Shown: positions 36,177 through 44,857 of the stretch, in pieces
Layout of the letters: the number at the start of each line of letters is the position of its first letter
Position numbering within the stretch: position 1 is the first letter of the stretch
Assembly: GCF_029854705.2 (NCBI RefSeq)
Contig: NZ_CP139035.1
Location: 2,976,001 to 3,040,000, forward strand
Length of the DNA stretch: 64,000 nt
Reading direction: 5' to 3'
From: Akkermansia sp. N21116
Lineage (GTDB): Bacteria > Verrucomicrobiota > Verrucomicrobiia > Verrucomicrobiales > Akkermansiaceae
The notes under the pieces: model-generated
Databases searched by the model: none
Seen by the model: only the letters and a program-made list of their open reading frames with translations
What the model was told of the DNA's origin: nothing
Position numbers and translations under genes: made by a program

Positions 36177-37714
36177 AACCATCCTAGTTTTTTGAATATA
36201 ACATCTATTTCATCAATTAATACCTTAAAATCATCTCTTTCCCATAAATCGAAGAACCCGTCAGAGCCTTTCCTTGCCATCTCATACTCACGCAACATCA
36301 CAGGGTGCTGGGACTTCTCCATAATATATTGTGAATATGCCCTCGCAAAAATTTCCTTCTTCTGAATTGCATACCGGCACCACTTCAAATCGTAACAATC
36401 AAAAATCCGGCGATACCCATCCGTCTCATACACAGCATTAAAAAAACTATCGAACAACTCCGAATCCGTCCCCCACCCTTCACCAGGAGTACCCCTCAAA
36501 TCAATAAAATGTCCAACCTCGTGAACCATTGTAATCATCGGCGTCTTGCTCGTAGACTTTACTGCTATACGATCATACCCATGATTCGATAAATCACTGT
36601 AGTAAACGAATCCACCATTCGAATCACGCCCCATATCATCAATTTTCTTCGGATACACCGGAATCTTGTTCAACGGACCATCCTTGTGAACGGAATCAAT
36701 AACATTCGGCACCTCCTTTACAATATCAACAATACCAGTTCGTGCCGGCTGAATATCCAGCTTATCGCTAACCTTACTGACAAGTTGTGTAAGAGCAAGC
36801 CCTTCGCGTATATCTCGCGTAACCTTCGCGGCTTCTTCGCGAGCACGTTTTGCAGCCTCCTCAATGGGGAAAGCAACGTTTCCATCCTGATCAATTGCGT
36901 CCGCACCAAACATTTGTCTCATTTGCTCACGAAGACGTTCTTTCAGTTCTTCAGGAACATCCTTTACGCTCACCTTCTTTTCCGCTCCATATCGTTCTGG
37001 TAGATCAATACCAAATCTATTGGCACCGGCAGTATCTTGAACGTTCTTCCCTGGCTTCAAAAGTCCAATCTTTTCGCACTCCTCCCGACTTACTGGGTGC
37101 TGGTACATGTAAGAATTAAACCCGAACGGTCCCCAAGGAAGCTTGAATCCTCCAATTTCCGGCGAATTCATTTCATCAGCCCAAAACTTGTAATCCGTTT
37201 TCAAGCGAACAACATTCTCGTTTTCCTCATGAACTTTACGCTTAATCTTTGCTCCAGGAAAACGCACAAAACGATAGGCAGGATTTTCTTCAAGCTCGCT
37301 TGGAGACATTGCTTTCTCCCATGCTCCTTTTGCCAAAGCCGATCTTACGGCCACATCAAAAACAAGACGAAGACGAGCAAGAGATCCTGTACGTTTCACA
37401 TCATTGTGATAGCTCTTCCCCACTGCCTCAGCTTCTATTATTCCTTCTGAAATCATGAACTCTCGCGCCTTACTCACCCAGTCAGATTTCCCTTGAGTCT
37501 TCGAAACAGTCCTTCCATCCGGGAGAGTCTTTTTAGCGTTTGTCATGACTTCCCCGGTCATTTCCATCAAACGTGCATAAAGTTTCACCCGCTCCGTCCT
37601 GGAATCAAACAGAGAACTCTTTGACATCACAGACGCAAGGGTTGCCCATGTTTCCTCACTCAGTCCCTGCGGTGCAGGATGACTTGCAATAAACTCTTTC
37701 AGATCGATGCTCAT
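36173..37714 (-). CDS. Large phage protein with C-terminal HEVGH metallopeptidase-like domain
   Basis: 513 residues. Residues ~1-300 are helical and charged with no recognised domain. The C-terminal part has MVHEVGHFIDLRG (HEVGH at 398-402), an insertion with EGWGTDSELFDSF, and KKEIFARAYSQYI (Glu454), the HExxH plus downstream Glu arrangement of a gluzincin. This matches the metallopeptidase-like modules of large polyvalent phage proteins. It may be co-injected with DNA or process virion proteins. It opens the terminase block and is preceded by a 12/14 match of the late motif. Confidence 0.6.
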   Translation of the reverse strand: MSIDLKEFIASHPAPQGLSEETWATLASVMSKSSLFDSRTERVKLYARLMEMTGEVMTNAKKTLPDGRTVSKTQGKSDWVSKAREFMISEGIIEAEAVGKSYHNDVKRTGSLARLRLVFDVAVRSALAKGAWEKAMSPSELEENPAYRFVRFPGAKIKRKVHEENENVVRLKTDYKFWADEMNSPEIGGFKLPWGPFGFNSYMYQHPVSREECEKIGLLKPGKNVQDTAGANRFGIDLPERYGAEKKVSVKDVPEELKERLREQMRQMFGADAIDQDGNVAFPIEEAAKRAREEAAKVTRDIREGLALTQLVSKVSDKLDIQPARTGIVDIVKEVPNVIDSVHKDGPLNKIPVYPKKIDDMGRDSNGGFVYYSDLSNHGYDRIAVKSTSKTPMITMVHEVGHFIDLRGTPGEGWGTDSELFDSFFNAVYETDGYRRIFDCYDLKWCRYAIQKKEIFARAYSQYIMEKSQHPVMLREYEMARKGSDGFFDLWERDDFKVLIDEIDVIFKKLGWL

Positions 37715-38004
37715 AGGTTCAACAGTAATTGCTCAGGTTTCTTTTTGTCCACTTGTTCAAAACGGGTTACTGTTCTATTATCCATCTTGACTGGAATCAT
37801 TTTAGGGATAAACCCTGCTGCAAACATAGCACGAGCGATAATTTCAGCTTTCTTGATAGCTTCTGCCTCTGACCTGGTGCCAAGCCCAATTTCAACAGTC
37901 CTTCCCTTTAGTTTGGCATCCGGCGTTACAGTAAGACGAGCCTTCCAGCCAAGCGTTCTTGACTTGGATGAATTGCGTCTGACTGTAATCACCGGTTGCC
38001 GCAT
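37711..38004 (-). CDS. Small basic phage protein
   Basis: 97 residues, basic (RRNSSKSRTLGWKARLTVTP, then EAEAIKKAEIIARAMFAAGF). The stop overlaps the start of the metallopeptidase gene by 4 bp. The C-terminal coding part also carries the late-block motif. Function not recognised. Confidence 0.55.
   Translation of the reverse strand: MRQPVITVRRNSSKSRTLGWKARLTVTPDAKLKGRTVEIGLGTRSEAEAIKKAEIIARAMFAAGFIPKMIPVKMDNRTVTRFEQVDKKKPEQLLLNL
37757..37770 (-). promoter_or_regulatory. Late-block motif variant before the metallopeptidase/terminase block
   Basis: GTAACCCGTTTTGA on the minus strand, 12 of 14 matches to the motif, ending 42 nt before ATG 37714. It lies inside the preceding small gene. Confidence 0.45.
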
Positions 38005-38048
38005 AGATTATTTTCCCTATATCATACAGTCCGGAATTAAAAAATTGA

Positions 38049-38249
38049 TTATTTCATCTTTGTTTTTCCAATCAACAGCGATTCGGCAATCAACTGTTTC
38101 ACGTCTGGACGTTGTCTTTCCCAGTAATTGACAAGGGGGACATCAATTTTTGCTTCTACGCATGCTCTGCACTTTGGTAACCCCTGGCGCATCAACATGG
38201 CTGCTTTTTCAATTCGCCCCTGTACTTCTGGCTTATATCCCTGATTCAT
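38049..38249 (-). CDS. Small HTH-like phage protein
   Basis: 66 residues: GRIEKAAMLMRQGLPKCRAC followed by KIDVPLVNYWERQRPDVKQL reads like a compact helix-turn-helix (terminase-small-subunit or Hin-type). It overlaps the preceding gene by 17 bp. A DNA-binding role, possibly in late switching, is a guess from the pattern. Confidence 0.5.
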   Translation of the reverse strand: MNQGYKPEVQGRIEKAAMLMRQGLPKCRACVEAKIDVPLVNYWERQRPDVKQLIAESLLIGKTKMK

Positions 38250-38487
38250 TTTTATTCCTTTTTTCGTTTATGATTTCTTCCTTTGTTTTTAATCCATGTC
38301 TCCGCAAAACATCTGTTATACGAATAACAAAAGGATGATTACTGACCTCTTTGTTCTTGTTCTTGGCCGTTGAAACGTACAGGCAAAGGATATTGATTAA
38401 AACATCCTCCTTTGTCTGATGACTCCAGCCTTTGACAGCTTCTTCCACTTCATCATATATTTTCTCGTATTCTTCTATTTTAGTCAT
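38233..38487 (-). CDS. Small phage protein after the helicase gene
   Basis: 84 residues, helical and charged (EEYEKIYDEVEEAVKGWSHQ, then LINILCLYVSTAKN). It starts 1 bp after the helicase stop, so it is co-transcribed. No known family seen. Confidence 0.55.
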   Translation of the reverse strand: MTKIEEYEKIYDEVEEAVKGWSHQTKEDVLINILCLYVSTAKNKNKEVSNHPFVIRITDVLRRHGLKTKEEIINEKRNKNESGI

Positions 38488-38488
38488 T

Positions 38489-39823
38489 TTATGCCTCCAT
38501 ATATTGTGTTAATCCTGCATTCCATTTAAGCTTTATGTGTCCTGTTAGCCCAAATCGGTTTTTACCAACAATCAAGCTTGCTTCTGTTTTATCTGCTTCC
38601 TTGTCGTCAGGCGATGGACGATGAAGCAAAAGCACCTGGTCTGCGTCCTGCTCGATGGAGCCGGAATCTCTCAAATCAGAAACTTTTGGTATTGCTGCTT
38701 TGCCATCACGTTTTGTGACATCTCTGTTCAACTGCGCGAGAACAATCACTGGTATGCTCAGCTCCTTGGCAATTGCCTTGAGACCGGCTGAGATCTCGGA
38801 TACTTCACGCTCACGATTTCCTACTCCCTGTTTGCTCATGCCTTTAGCAAGTTGCAGGTAGTCAACACCTAGACAGCGAATGCCGTGTTCATTAACCATC
38901 TGTCGCGCAACAGCCTGTATCTCGCCTATCGTCATTGCTGATTTATCCGCAATGTAGAATGGAGCATTTTTGATTACCTTTAATCCTCGTGTAAATGCTT
39001 GTGATTGGTGCTGAGTTATTTTGCTTCCTCGTCTCAACTCAGCGGAATTAATCTTTGAAATCTGGAATAGAACACGTTCAAGAAGTTGATCTGCCGGCAT
39101 CTCTAAAGAAATCATACCAACATTTATTGCGGGCTCTAAAAGTGTAAGATGTTGAAGAATATTGACCAGAAATGATGTTTTACCGATACCCGGTCTTGCA
39201 CCAACAACAATCATTGCACCGTCTTGAAGTCCATCAAGAGTTCTGTCTAAAGAAGGAAATCCTGTTGAAAGTCCACGAATAGCTCCAGGGTGTGCCATGC
39301 GGAATTCAAGATCGTCAATAACCTTTGCGGCCGCATCACCGATACGCCTGATAGAAGCATTCTTATTTGTCTTTCTGAGGCCGACAAGTTCATTTTCGAT
39401 ATAGGCGAGCAGATCATCCGAATCAACGGATAAATCAACAGCCTTTTCTTGAAGTCTATTGATTGCATCCATTGCATCGCGCCGTTTTTTTGCTTCTATG
39501 ACGACATTAAGAGAATCATCGAATTGGTAGAGGTATGAATACCCTGACACAATCTCCGTGAGTCCTTGTATCCCTCCAACATCATCGATCGTTCCCTCCG
39601 CTTCCATCTTCTTTGCAAGCTCGATTGCGTTGCATTTTTCAGGAGTCTTCGAAAGATCTTCCAAAGCCCCCCAGATAGCCTTATGCCCTGGAAGCGCAAA
39701 AAACGCCCTAGAAACGCCTTTCAGCATCAGTGACGATATCTTTACCGGATTTGACAAACAAACGCCGAGAACCGTCCTTTCTGCGGCAATGAGGGCATTT
39801 GGCAGTATGATTGAAGTGTTCAT
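38489..39823 (-). CDS. dnaB: Replicative DNA helicase (DnaB-like)
   Basis: 444 residues. The N-terminal primase-interacting domain (AAERTVLGVCLSNP) is followed by the RecA-like core with Walker A GARPGIGKTS (208-217), GMISLEMPADQLLERV, Walker B LGVDYLQL, VIVLAQLNRDV, and SDLRDSGSIEQDADQVLLLHR. It unwinds DNA ahead of the phage fork. It directly follows the initiator gene (3 bp), so they form the replication module. Confidence 0.95.
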   Translation of the reverse strand: MNTSIILPNALIAAERTVLGVCLSNPVKISSLMLKGVSRAFFALPGHKAIWGALEDLSKTPEKCNAIELAKKMEAEGTIDDVGGIQGLTEIVSGYSYLYQFDDSLNVVIEAKKRRDAMDAINRLQEKAVDLSVDSDDLLAYIENELVGLRKTNKNASIRRIGDAAAKVIDDLEFRMAHPGAIRGLSTGFPSLDRTLDGLQDGAMIVVGARPGIGKTSFLVNILQHLTLLEPAINVGMISLEMPADQLLERVLFQISKINSAELRRGSKITQHQSQAFTRGLKVIKNAPFYIADKSAMTIGEIQAVARQMVNEHGIRCLGVDYLQLAKGMSKQGVGNREREVSEISAGLKAIAKELSIPVIVLAQLNRDVTKRDGKAAIPKVSDLRDSGSIEQDADQVLLLHRPSPDDKEADKTEASLIVGKNRFGLTGHIKLKWNAGLTQYMEA

Positions 39824-39826
39824 TTT

Positions 39827-40642
39827 TCAGTTTGGTTGGTTAAGTTGATTGTTTTCGTTCAGGCAAGGCATGGATTCCAGAGAGATTCCGGCCTTGGTTT
39901 CGTCCTTGGAGTAGGTGTTTATGTTTTTAGCCCACTTTGCAGCGTAGGTTTTTGCGTGCGATTGCCACTTTGTCACCATTCTGCCGCGACTATCCAGCCA
40001 GCCGCAGCCTTCCATTGCATTGAAGTACTGATAAGCGCAGTCGTGGAGATCATCTGGCATTAGGAGCAGCAAACACCTGTCCACCTCGGCTTGGAGTATA
40101 GCTTTGACTTCATCAACCGATTTTGGAAATTGAGATGATTGGAGCGAGCCTTTCGTGCTGCTTTCGTTCCCATTAACCACGGTGGAATGGCTCTCTACTT
40201 TGTTTATTCCTATATTCTCTTCTCTTCTCTTCTCTGGTCGGACATTTTCTGCTGTTTTTGTCGGACATGTGTCGGACATTTGTCCGACATTCTTATTTTC
40301 TTTGCGTCTTAGGCTCTTAGCTTCGGCTTCAAGTGCTCTCGCTTTAGCAGGTCGGCTATTGTGTCGGTCATAATTAGGGATTGAAAGAAGGCCATCGCGT
40401 CCTTCCAACCAGCCAATCATTGCGAGCGCCCTAGCGAAACCTGAGCAATGCACTAAGCGGTCAATAAAAGCGTAAGATGTTTTGATTTGTCCATCTTCAG
40501 TAATTCCGTCTACCCACATCCAAAAACGCATGAGTTTGCCTAAAACGTAATCTGGATCTGACATGCCAAGTTTTTCGGCCAGTTCCCAAACTTCCGGTTT
40601 ATCCAAGGTTGTTTTTTCTACTTTAATCCAGTCCCCAGCCAT
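39827..40642 (-). CDS. Phage replication initiator/helicase loader-like protein
   Basis: 271 residues. ATG 40642 has a good Shine-Dalgarno (AGGAGG, 7 bp spacing), which decides the start over a GTG one codon earlier. The N-terminus DWIKVEKTTLDKPEVWELAE, then LGKLMRFWMWVDGIT and GWLEGRDGLLSIPNYDRHNS, is the winged-helix found at the start of phage O/DnaD-like replication proteins. A Lys-rich linker (~110-165) and a C-terminal DnaT-like part (WQSHAKTYAAKWAKNI) follow. It probably binds the origin and loads the helicase encoded next. Confidence 0.75.
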   Translation of the reverse strand: MAGDWIKVEKTTLDKPEVWELAEKLGMSDPDYVLGKLMRFWMWVDGITEDGQIKTSYAFIDRLVHCSGFARALAMIGWLEGRDGLLSIPNYDRHNSRPAKARALEAEAKSLRRKENKNVGQMSDTCPTKTAENVRPEKRREENIGINKVESHSTVVNGNESSTKGSLQSSQFPKSVDEVKAILQAEVDRCLLLLMPDDLHDCAYQYFNAMEGCGWLDSRGRMVTKWQSHAKTYAAKWAKNINTYSKDETKAGISLESMPCLNENNQLNQPN

Positions 40643-40660
40643 CACTCAACCTCCTTTCCT

Positions 40661-41245
40661 TCAAGATCCTTCATCATCTTCCCCCTGTTCTGTTTCTTCG
40701 GGTTTAAACTTACCACATGCAGGATGATCCGGAGGCATCTCGTCCCATATATGGCCAGATTCGTACGACATGCAACAGCCATCCCAACCGCTCCACCACT
40801 CACATTCAACGCAAGTCTTTGAAGTCAATGACGCCGCCTTTTCCAAAATGACCGCCTTTTCCTCGTTGATGTACTGCCAGCTTTGAGGTGGGCGGGTCAC
40901 TCCGATTTCCGAGAGATGGACGGCACGGGGGAGTTTTACAGGATCTTGAAGCCTCCAAGCATAGCAAGGGAGGTAGTCGCGCAGGTGTTCGCCCGTTACG
41001 CAAAAGTCCTCTATAAAGTCATCAGGAATGCAGCGGAATGGCATGTGGCGCATGCGTACATAGGAGACCATCCGGCACTTGCCGATGATAGCCCTCGCCC
41101 CATCTTTTCCGGACTCGTAAAGCCAAAGCGTTACGGAGTCGCCTTTTTTGAGACGCGGTACGTTTTTCCGCAGTTCCCAAGATTTTTCCCCTGAAAGGAT
41201 CTTCTCAGAATAGGGGAGCCTGACGGATAGAAGAATATGAATCAT
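40661..41245 (-). CDS. ASCH/PUA-like domain protein
   Basis: 194 residues. The first ~65 residues (LLSVRLPYSEKILSGEKSWE, then KKGDSVTLWLYESG) match the ASCH fold: ILSGEK-ELR and KGD. ASCH proteins bind RNA or modified nucleosides; some hydrolyse N4-acetylcytidine. The C-terminal part is Cys-rich (TCVECEWWSGWDGCCMSYES), a likely metal site. It is coupled to three small genes upstream by ATGA overlaps. Substrate unknown. Confidence 0.65.
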   Translation of the reverse strand: MIHILLSVRLPYSEKILSGEKSWELRKNVPRLKKGDSVTLWLYESGKDGARAIIGKCRMVSYVRMRHMPFRCIPDDFIEDFCVTGEHLRDYLPCYAWRLQDPVKLPRAVHLSEIGVTRPPQSWQYINEEKAVILEKAASLTSKTCVECEWWSGWDGCCMSYESGHIWDEMPPDHPACGKFKPEETEQGEDDEGS

Positions 41246-41475
41246 TGCTCGCCTCCTTCCGTATTTTCAGGACGGAATTTCGATCTAGTCATGTACGACG
41301 TAAATCCCGTTACTTCTCGAGTTCCATCTTTGTTTATCCGCATCCAAAAAGCGCCATTCCACATTACTTTTGTGATGCTTCCAAAGGGATTAATGTATTC
41401 CATGACTTTCCCTTTGTTTTCAAACATGTGAGCAAATGCTAAATCGGATGACCAATTAAAGTGATTAATTTTCAT
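41242..41475 (-). CDS. Small phage protein in the ASCH/Lar cluster
   Basis: 77 residues, [20 protein letters not shown] at the start. ATGA overlaps on both sides make it part of the cluster. No family recognised. Confidence 0.55.
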   Translation of the reverse strand: MKINHFNWSSDLAFAHMFENKGKVMEYINPFGSITKVMWNGAFWMRINKDGTREVTGFTSYMTRSKFRPENTEGGEQ

Positions 41476-41765
41476 TGTTCGCCTCCCGTCTCAAAAACGA
41501 TTTCAACATTGCCGTACGGGCATTCAATATCAAGGTCGTTGATAAAATTTTTGAAGAATAATGCCATGGGCTTTTTAGCCACAACCTTTGCATTGAATTC
41601 AGTCGCAACATATTCGTTGTATTCTTCTTTCGATAAAACATCGACGGAATCATATGCGTTAATGTCATTCTTGGATTTAACAAGCCTCCGCGTTTGCGTT
41701 TTCCGTCCGGCAAGGATAGCTCGTACCATCGGAGCGGACATCAATATTGGACGTTCTTTAATCAT
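41472..41765 (-). CDS. ASCH-like phage protein, short form
   Basis: 97 residues. [20 protein letters not shown] followed by QTRR is the N-terminus of a widespread phage family related to ASCH/PUA proteins ([21 protein letters not shown]). The usual C-terminal part is replaced by ~60 residues, so it may be a shortened form. A nucleic-acid-binding role is expected. Confidence 0.65.
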   Translation of the reverse strand: MIKERPILMSAPMVRAILAGRKTQTRRLVKSKNDINAYDSVDVLSKEEYNEYVATEFNAKVVAKKPMALFFKNFINDLDIECPYGNVEIVFETGGEQ

Positions 41766-42112
41766 TGGTCGCCTCCTTTCACTTCAAGCTCCCAAGGCCA
41801 TGTACGCACAACCGAACTATTCAACCATACGTTACCGCCCTTAGTTTTGAAATGATCCCTCTCTTCGTTAATATCCGATACAGTTACAAGGTCTCCATTA
41901 CAAAGCTCTAAAATGTCCCATATCTCAATACGCATGATCGGCGGGAACTTGGAAACAAGAGCTTCCCAAGCTAACCAATGAAGCCTTACACCCCAAAAGG
42001 TTGTAAACTCGCATTCCGGGCATCCATAGGCATACAATTCAGACTGAAACGGAGATTCAAACCGTTTCGGTTCTCCTCCACAAAGAGGGCATAAAGAATG
42101 TTTATTTTCCAT
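41762..42112 (-). CDS. Lar-like zinc-ribbon protein
   Basis: 116 residues from ATG 42112. [12 protein letters not shown] and YGCPECEF give two CxxC pairs, as in restriction alleviation protein Lar. Lar of Rac changes EcoKI activity toward unmodified DNA; here the anti-restriction role is only inferred. The remainder ([16 protein letters not shown]) is unlike typical Lar. ATGA overlap with the next gene. Confidence 0.6.
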   Translation of the reverse strand: MENKHSLCPLCGGEPKRFESPFQSELYAYGCPECEFTTFWGVRLHWLAWEALVSKFPPIMRIEIWDILELCNGDLVTVSDINEERDHFKTKGGNVWLNSSVVRTWPWELEVKGGDQ

Positions 42113-42740
42113 AGCAATTATCAATCTGTTTCATTAATATGTTCCATTTTTCCCGAGCGTCGTATTCATCACCAGCGTCATCTGCCTTTAAAAAATGATT
42201 GAAACCCTCATCAATAGTAGAATCACAGTTGTAATAATTAAACGTCCTCCCGTCCTTCGAATATGCAATAAGCTCGGGAAGCTTCCCGCAAAAGCAGGGC
42301 TTTAATTCTTCTTCTGGCTTTTTGCGCTCAGTCCACTCACGGGATCCGTTGAAGCCAAAACCATCCACATAGATGTAATTTCCGTTGCTTCTGCGGAAAC
42401 AATAGGCTCTTTTGCTGTCTTCACGAATCTTGATTATATCCCCTTTTACATCAACGGCTTCCTTCCACTCGCCGGTTTCGAGTTTAACGAGAGCCTCGGA
42501 TAAGGTGCAAAACTCCGTTGGATTTTCCTGTTGCTTGAACGGGTCTCCGATGTTGTAGAGAATGCGGGTGATTTGGTCCATGTCAATTACTATAGATTCC
42601 ACCATAAATTCCCCTAGTATTCTAACACATGGTTTTTGCTCGAATACATTTAGAATAATTGCTTTTTCAGTACGACTGTCATCGTATTTAATTGGTCTGT
42701 ACTCAATAAGGTCCCACTGTTTAATTTGTTCTAGTCTCAT
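42102..42740 (-). CDS. Two-part protein with C-terminal Lar-like domain
   Basis: 212 residues from ATG 42740. The N-terminal 135 residues are an unrecognised alpha/beta region. The last ~70 (LKPCFCGKLPELIAYSKDGR, YNCDSTIDEGFNHFLKADDA, ARE-KWN) resemble the Lar family with C-C pair and conserved WN. The gene overlaps the next Lar-like gene by 11 bp. The two Lar-like genes in tandem suggest an anti-restriction block. Confidence 0.55.
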   Translation of the reverse strand: MRLEQIKQWDLIEYRPIKYDDSRTEKAIILNVFEQKPCVRILGEFMVESIVIDMDQITRILYNIGDPFKQQENPTEFCTLSEALVKLETGEWKEAVDVKGDIIKIREDSKRAYCFRRSNGNYIYVDGFGFNGSREWTERKKPEEELKPCFCGKLPELIAYSKDGRTFNYYNCDSTIDEGFNHFLKADDAGDEYDAREKWNILMKQIDNCYGK

Positions 42741-42756
42741 CAGATTAATACTTTCT

Positions 42757-42894
42757 TCATTCAAAAAGGAACATTACGACTCTAGCAATCAAATAACCCA
42801 ATACGGATAATACCGATAACATAAATAGACCAAATGCTAAAATACCAAATAAATCCTTTATTGAATTAATCATTTCTTCTTTTGATAGTCTCAT
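42757..42894 (-). CDS. 45-residue membrane protein (short gene)
   Basis: ATG 42894 to TGA 42757. MRLSKEEMINSIKD is a polar start, then a hydrophobic helix of ~28 residues (LFGILAFGLFMLSVLSVLGY) and a basic/aromatic end. It fills the otherwise empty gap between the RusA gene (3 bp away) and the Lar-like gene. Composition argues for a real small membrane protein; no family known. Confidence 0.5.
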   Translation of the reverse strand: MRLSKEEMINSIKDLFGILAFGLFMLSVLSVLGYLIARVVMFLFE

Positions 42895-42897
42895 TGC

Positions 42898-43254
42898 TTA
42901 TTCTCCCATCTCAAAAACAATTTCCACCTTCCCGGCACGGTTCAAATCATGAACCCTGTCGATGCTCCCGACGCTCAGCCCTCTGTCATCAATACCCATA
43001 GCGGCACAAGCCCCATCAAGGTACGACTTTAGCCGAGCGAGCACATTATCAGCATCCGGGCACATCCCCTTGTAATACCATCTGACGGAGTACCGGGACG
43101 CCTCGAACTTACGCCCCTTCAGCACTTCCATCGTGTGTGCCCATGCCATTGTTTTGCAACGCCTCGTCAGTGCCGCCTTCCGTGCCCAGTGCGTTCGACC
43201 ATTCGGTGAGAGATCGCGCGGAGTATGGGGTAGGCATACAAGCAACTGACTCAT
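42898..43254 (-). CDS. rusA: RusA-like Holliday junction resolvase
   Basis: 118 residues. PTPRDLSPNGRTHWA-like start (HTPRDLSPNGRTHWARK) and PDADNVLARLKSYLDGACAA with the Asp and Asn/Lys positions of RusA, followed by GIDDRGLSVG. It resolves branched DNA during recombination or packaging. Its start overlaps the exonuclease gene by 4 bp. Confidence 0.85.
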   Translation of the reverse strand: MSQLLVCLPHTPRDLSPNGRTHWARKAALTRRCKTMAWAHTMEVLKGRKFEASRYSVRWYYKGMCPDADNVLARLKSYLDGACAAMGIDDRGLSVGSIDRVHDLNRAGKVEIVFEMGE

Positions 43255-43892
43255 ATGGCCTCCTTTCTGGTAAGGACTGGCATAATCCGGCTACGAATTT
43301 CCGAGTAGTAAATCGTGAACCGATCAAGAGCATCTGCCAGCTTATCAGTGTACGCATCCCACGGAACCAGCCTGATAAAAGGCGGGAACCCAGGGCAGTA
43401 CGACATGAAATACCAGCACGGCAACCCCGTCACAACCATCGACCCATGAACCTGGGCCTTGTACTCATCCGGCACAACGCCATCCAGAATATACCGGGCA
43501 TGATTCTTCGCGAGAGGGCACTTAATCTCAAGACCTCCCGCATACCTCCCGTCAAGCTTGACCAGGGCATCCGGCGAGCATCCGATCACAGGATTATCGT
43601 CTTTCGTCACAAAACCTACCTGCTCAACCACAAGCTCCATAGTCCGGGCAAACAGCTCCCTCGCTTCCGGTTCCAAAGCCTCCCCCCGGTCCGTATGGAA
43701 ATTACCCTCCCATTGAACCTCATCCGGGCGAATGCACGAACAACAAAGCTCAATAGCAAGAGCCTCCCATTGTGAGGAATCTTTGCCAGTCTTCGGCGTC
43801 AGTAACCTTCCAAAATTACTCGCCGTCAACCGACCAGCGCGGGCGCGGAACCACTCCTCCGTTCTCTGCTCCATATTCGGCCAGATCTTCAT
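43251..43892 (-). CDS. YqaJ-type viral recombinase exonuclease
   Basis: 213 residues. RTEEWFRARAGRLTASNFGR at the start, GEALEPEARELF, GCSPDALVKLDG and GLEIKCPLAKNHARYI carry the D..ExK metal site of lambda-exonuclease relatives. It would resect double-strand ends for single-strand annealing. It overlaps both neighbours by 4 bp, in line with a recombination operon. Confidence 0.92.
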   Translation of the reverse strand: MKIWPNMEQRTEEWFRARAGRLTASNFGRLLTPKTGKDSSQWEALAIELCCSCIRPDEVQWEGNFHTDRGEALEPEARELFARTMELVVEQVGFVTKDDNPVIGCSPDALVKLDGRYAGGLEIKCPLAKNHARYILDGVVPDEYKAQVHGSMVVTGLPCWYFMSYCPGFPPFIRLVPWDAYTDKLADALDRFTIYYSEIRSRIMPVLTRKEAI

Positions 43893-44854
43893 TGTGCGCT
43901 TCCTCCCTTCTTCAGCTTGGCAAATGCTTCATTCACCGATGAGGCAAACTCATTCACCAGTTCAATATTTCCGGGATGCTTCAAGACTTCACGGGCTGCA
44001 CGCAATCCACCGAACACAGAAACCACACGGGTGCAGAACCCTGCAAGCTCTTGTTCTTCTGTCTCCTGAACTGTTTTCTTTTTGGAAACAGTTCCTACAA
44101 AAGACACATTCGGCGGTGGTACAGGCAACGTCGGCAACGCAGGGGGTAAATCCCTCGCCGCCGCTTCCTCTCTCGCCGCCTTCTCGGCCTCGCGGGCAAT
44201 CCTCGCCTCCTCCTCAAGACGCTTCTTTTCCTCCGCTGCCCGCTTGACCTCCAGACGACGCCTGAGCTCAACGCCCACAACATCAGCCCGCTTGATCTCC
44301 AACTCCTCGCGATCCATCACCATGTCTTCTCCGTACTCCGCCACAAACTCATCAATCACCTTCTTCGTCTCAGCAATCGACTTGTTCGCGCAAGCCACGG
44401 CCACATCCAACCCCTCTTGGATAGACCTGATCGTCCGCTTTCCCTTAATAGAGCTTTCAATCAAATCATCGTAGCGACTCCGTAAATGCGATGCGCAATC
44501 AAGACGATCCTTCGCCTTGTCAACAAGGTTCGCCCGGATCTCCTTCTTGCGCTTATCAATCACCTTCTCCAACCCCAGACGAGCCGCGCTGATTTCGCCC
44601 TTCGACTCATCGAGAGCTGCGAAAAGCTTTTGCAGGTCCTCCGCCTGAGCAAGAGCTTCCTTTTTTGCCTGCTCCACAACAGACTCCGCATTCTTCAGGG
44701 CCTTCACGTCGAGTTCAGCCTTCCCGAAATCCTCATCCGTCTCTGGCTTCTGATTGATAGACGACAAAGCCATTTTAACAGACTCACGGAATTCCTTCAG
44801 GTTCGAGGACAACACCTCGCCGCGCGTTTCAATTTTAAGAGTAACAAGTTCCAT
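43889..44854 (-). CDS. Coiled-coil phage protein of the recombination operon
   Basis: 321 residues. Long charged coiled coil in ~60-235 (RADVVGVELRRRLEVKRAAE and following), a Pro-rich break near residue 240 (PPALPTLPVPPPN), and a C-terminal globular part (GFCTRVVSVFGGLRAAREVL). DUF1351-like in layout. It stands between the exonuclease and the annealase-like gene, so a role in recombination is likely but unproven. Confidence 0.55.
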   Translation of the reverse strand: MELVTLKIETRGEVLSSNLKEFRESVKMALSSINQKPETDEDFGKAELDVKALKNAESVVEQAKKEALAQAEDLQKLFAALDESKGEISAARLGLEKVIDKRKKEIRANLVDKAKDRLDCASHLRSRYDDLIESSIKGKRTIRSIQEGLDVAVACANKSIAETKKVIDEFVAEYGEDMVMDREELEIKRADVVGVELRRRLEVKRAAEEKKRLEEEARIAREAEKAAREEAAARDLPPALPTLPVPPPNVSFVGTVSKKKTVQETEEQELAGFCTRVVSVFGGLRAAREVLKHPGNIELVNEFASSVNEAFAKLKKGGSAQ

Positions 44855-44857
44855 TGT

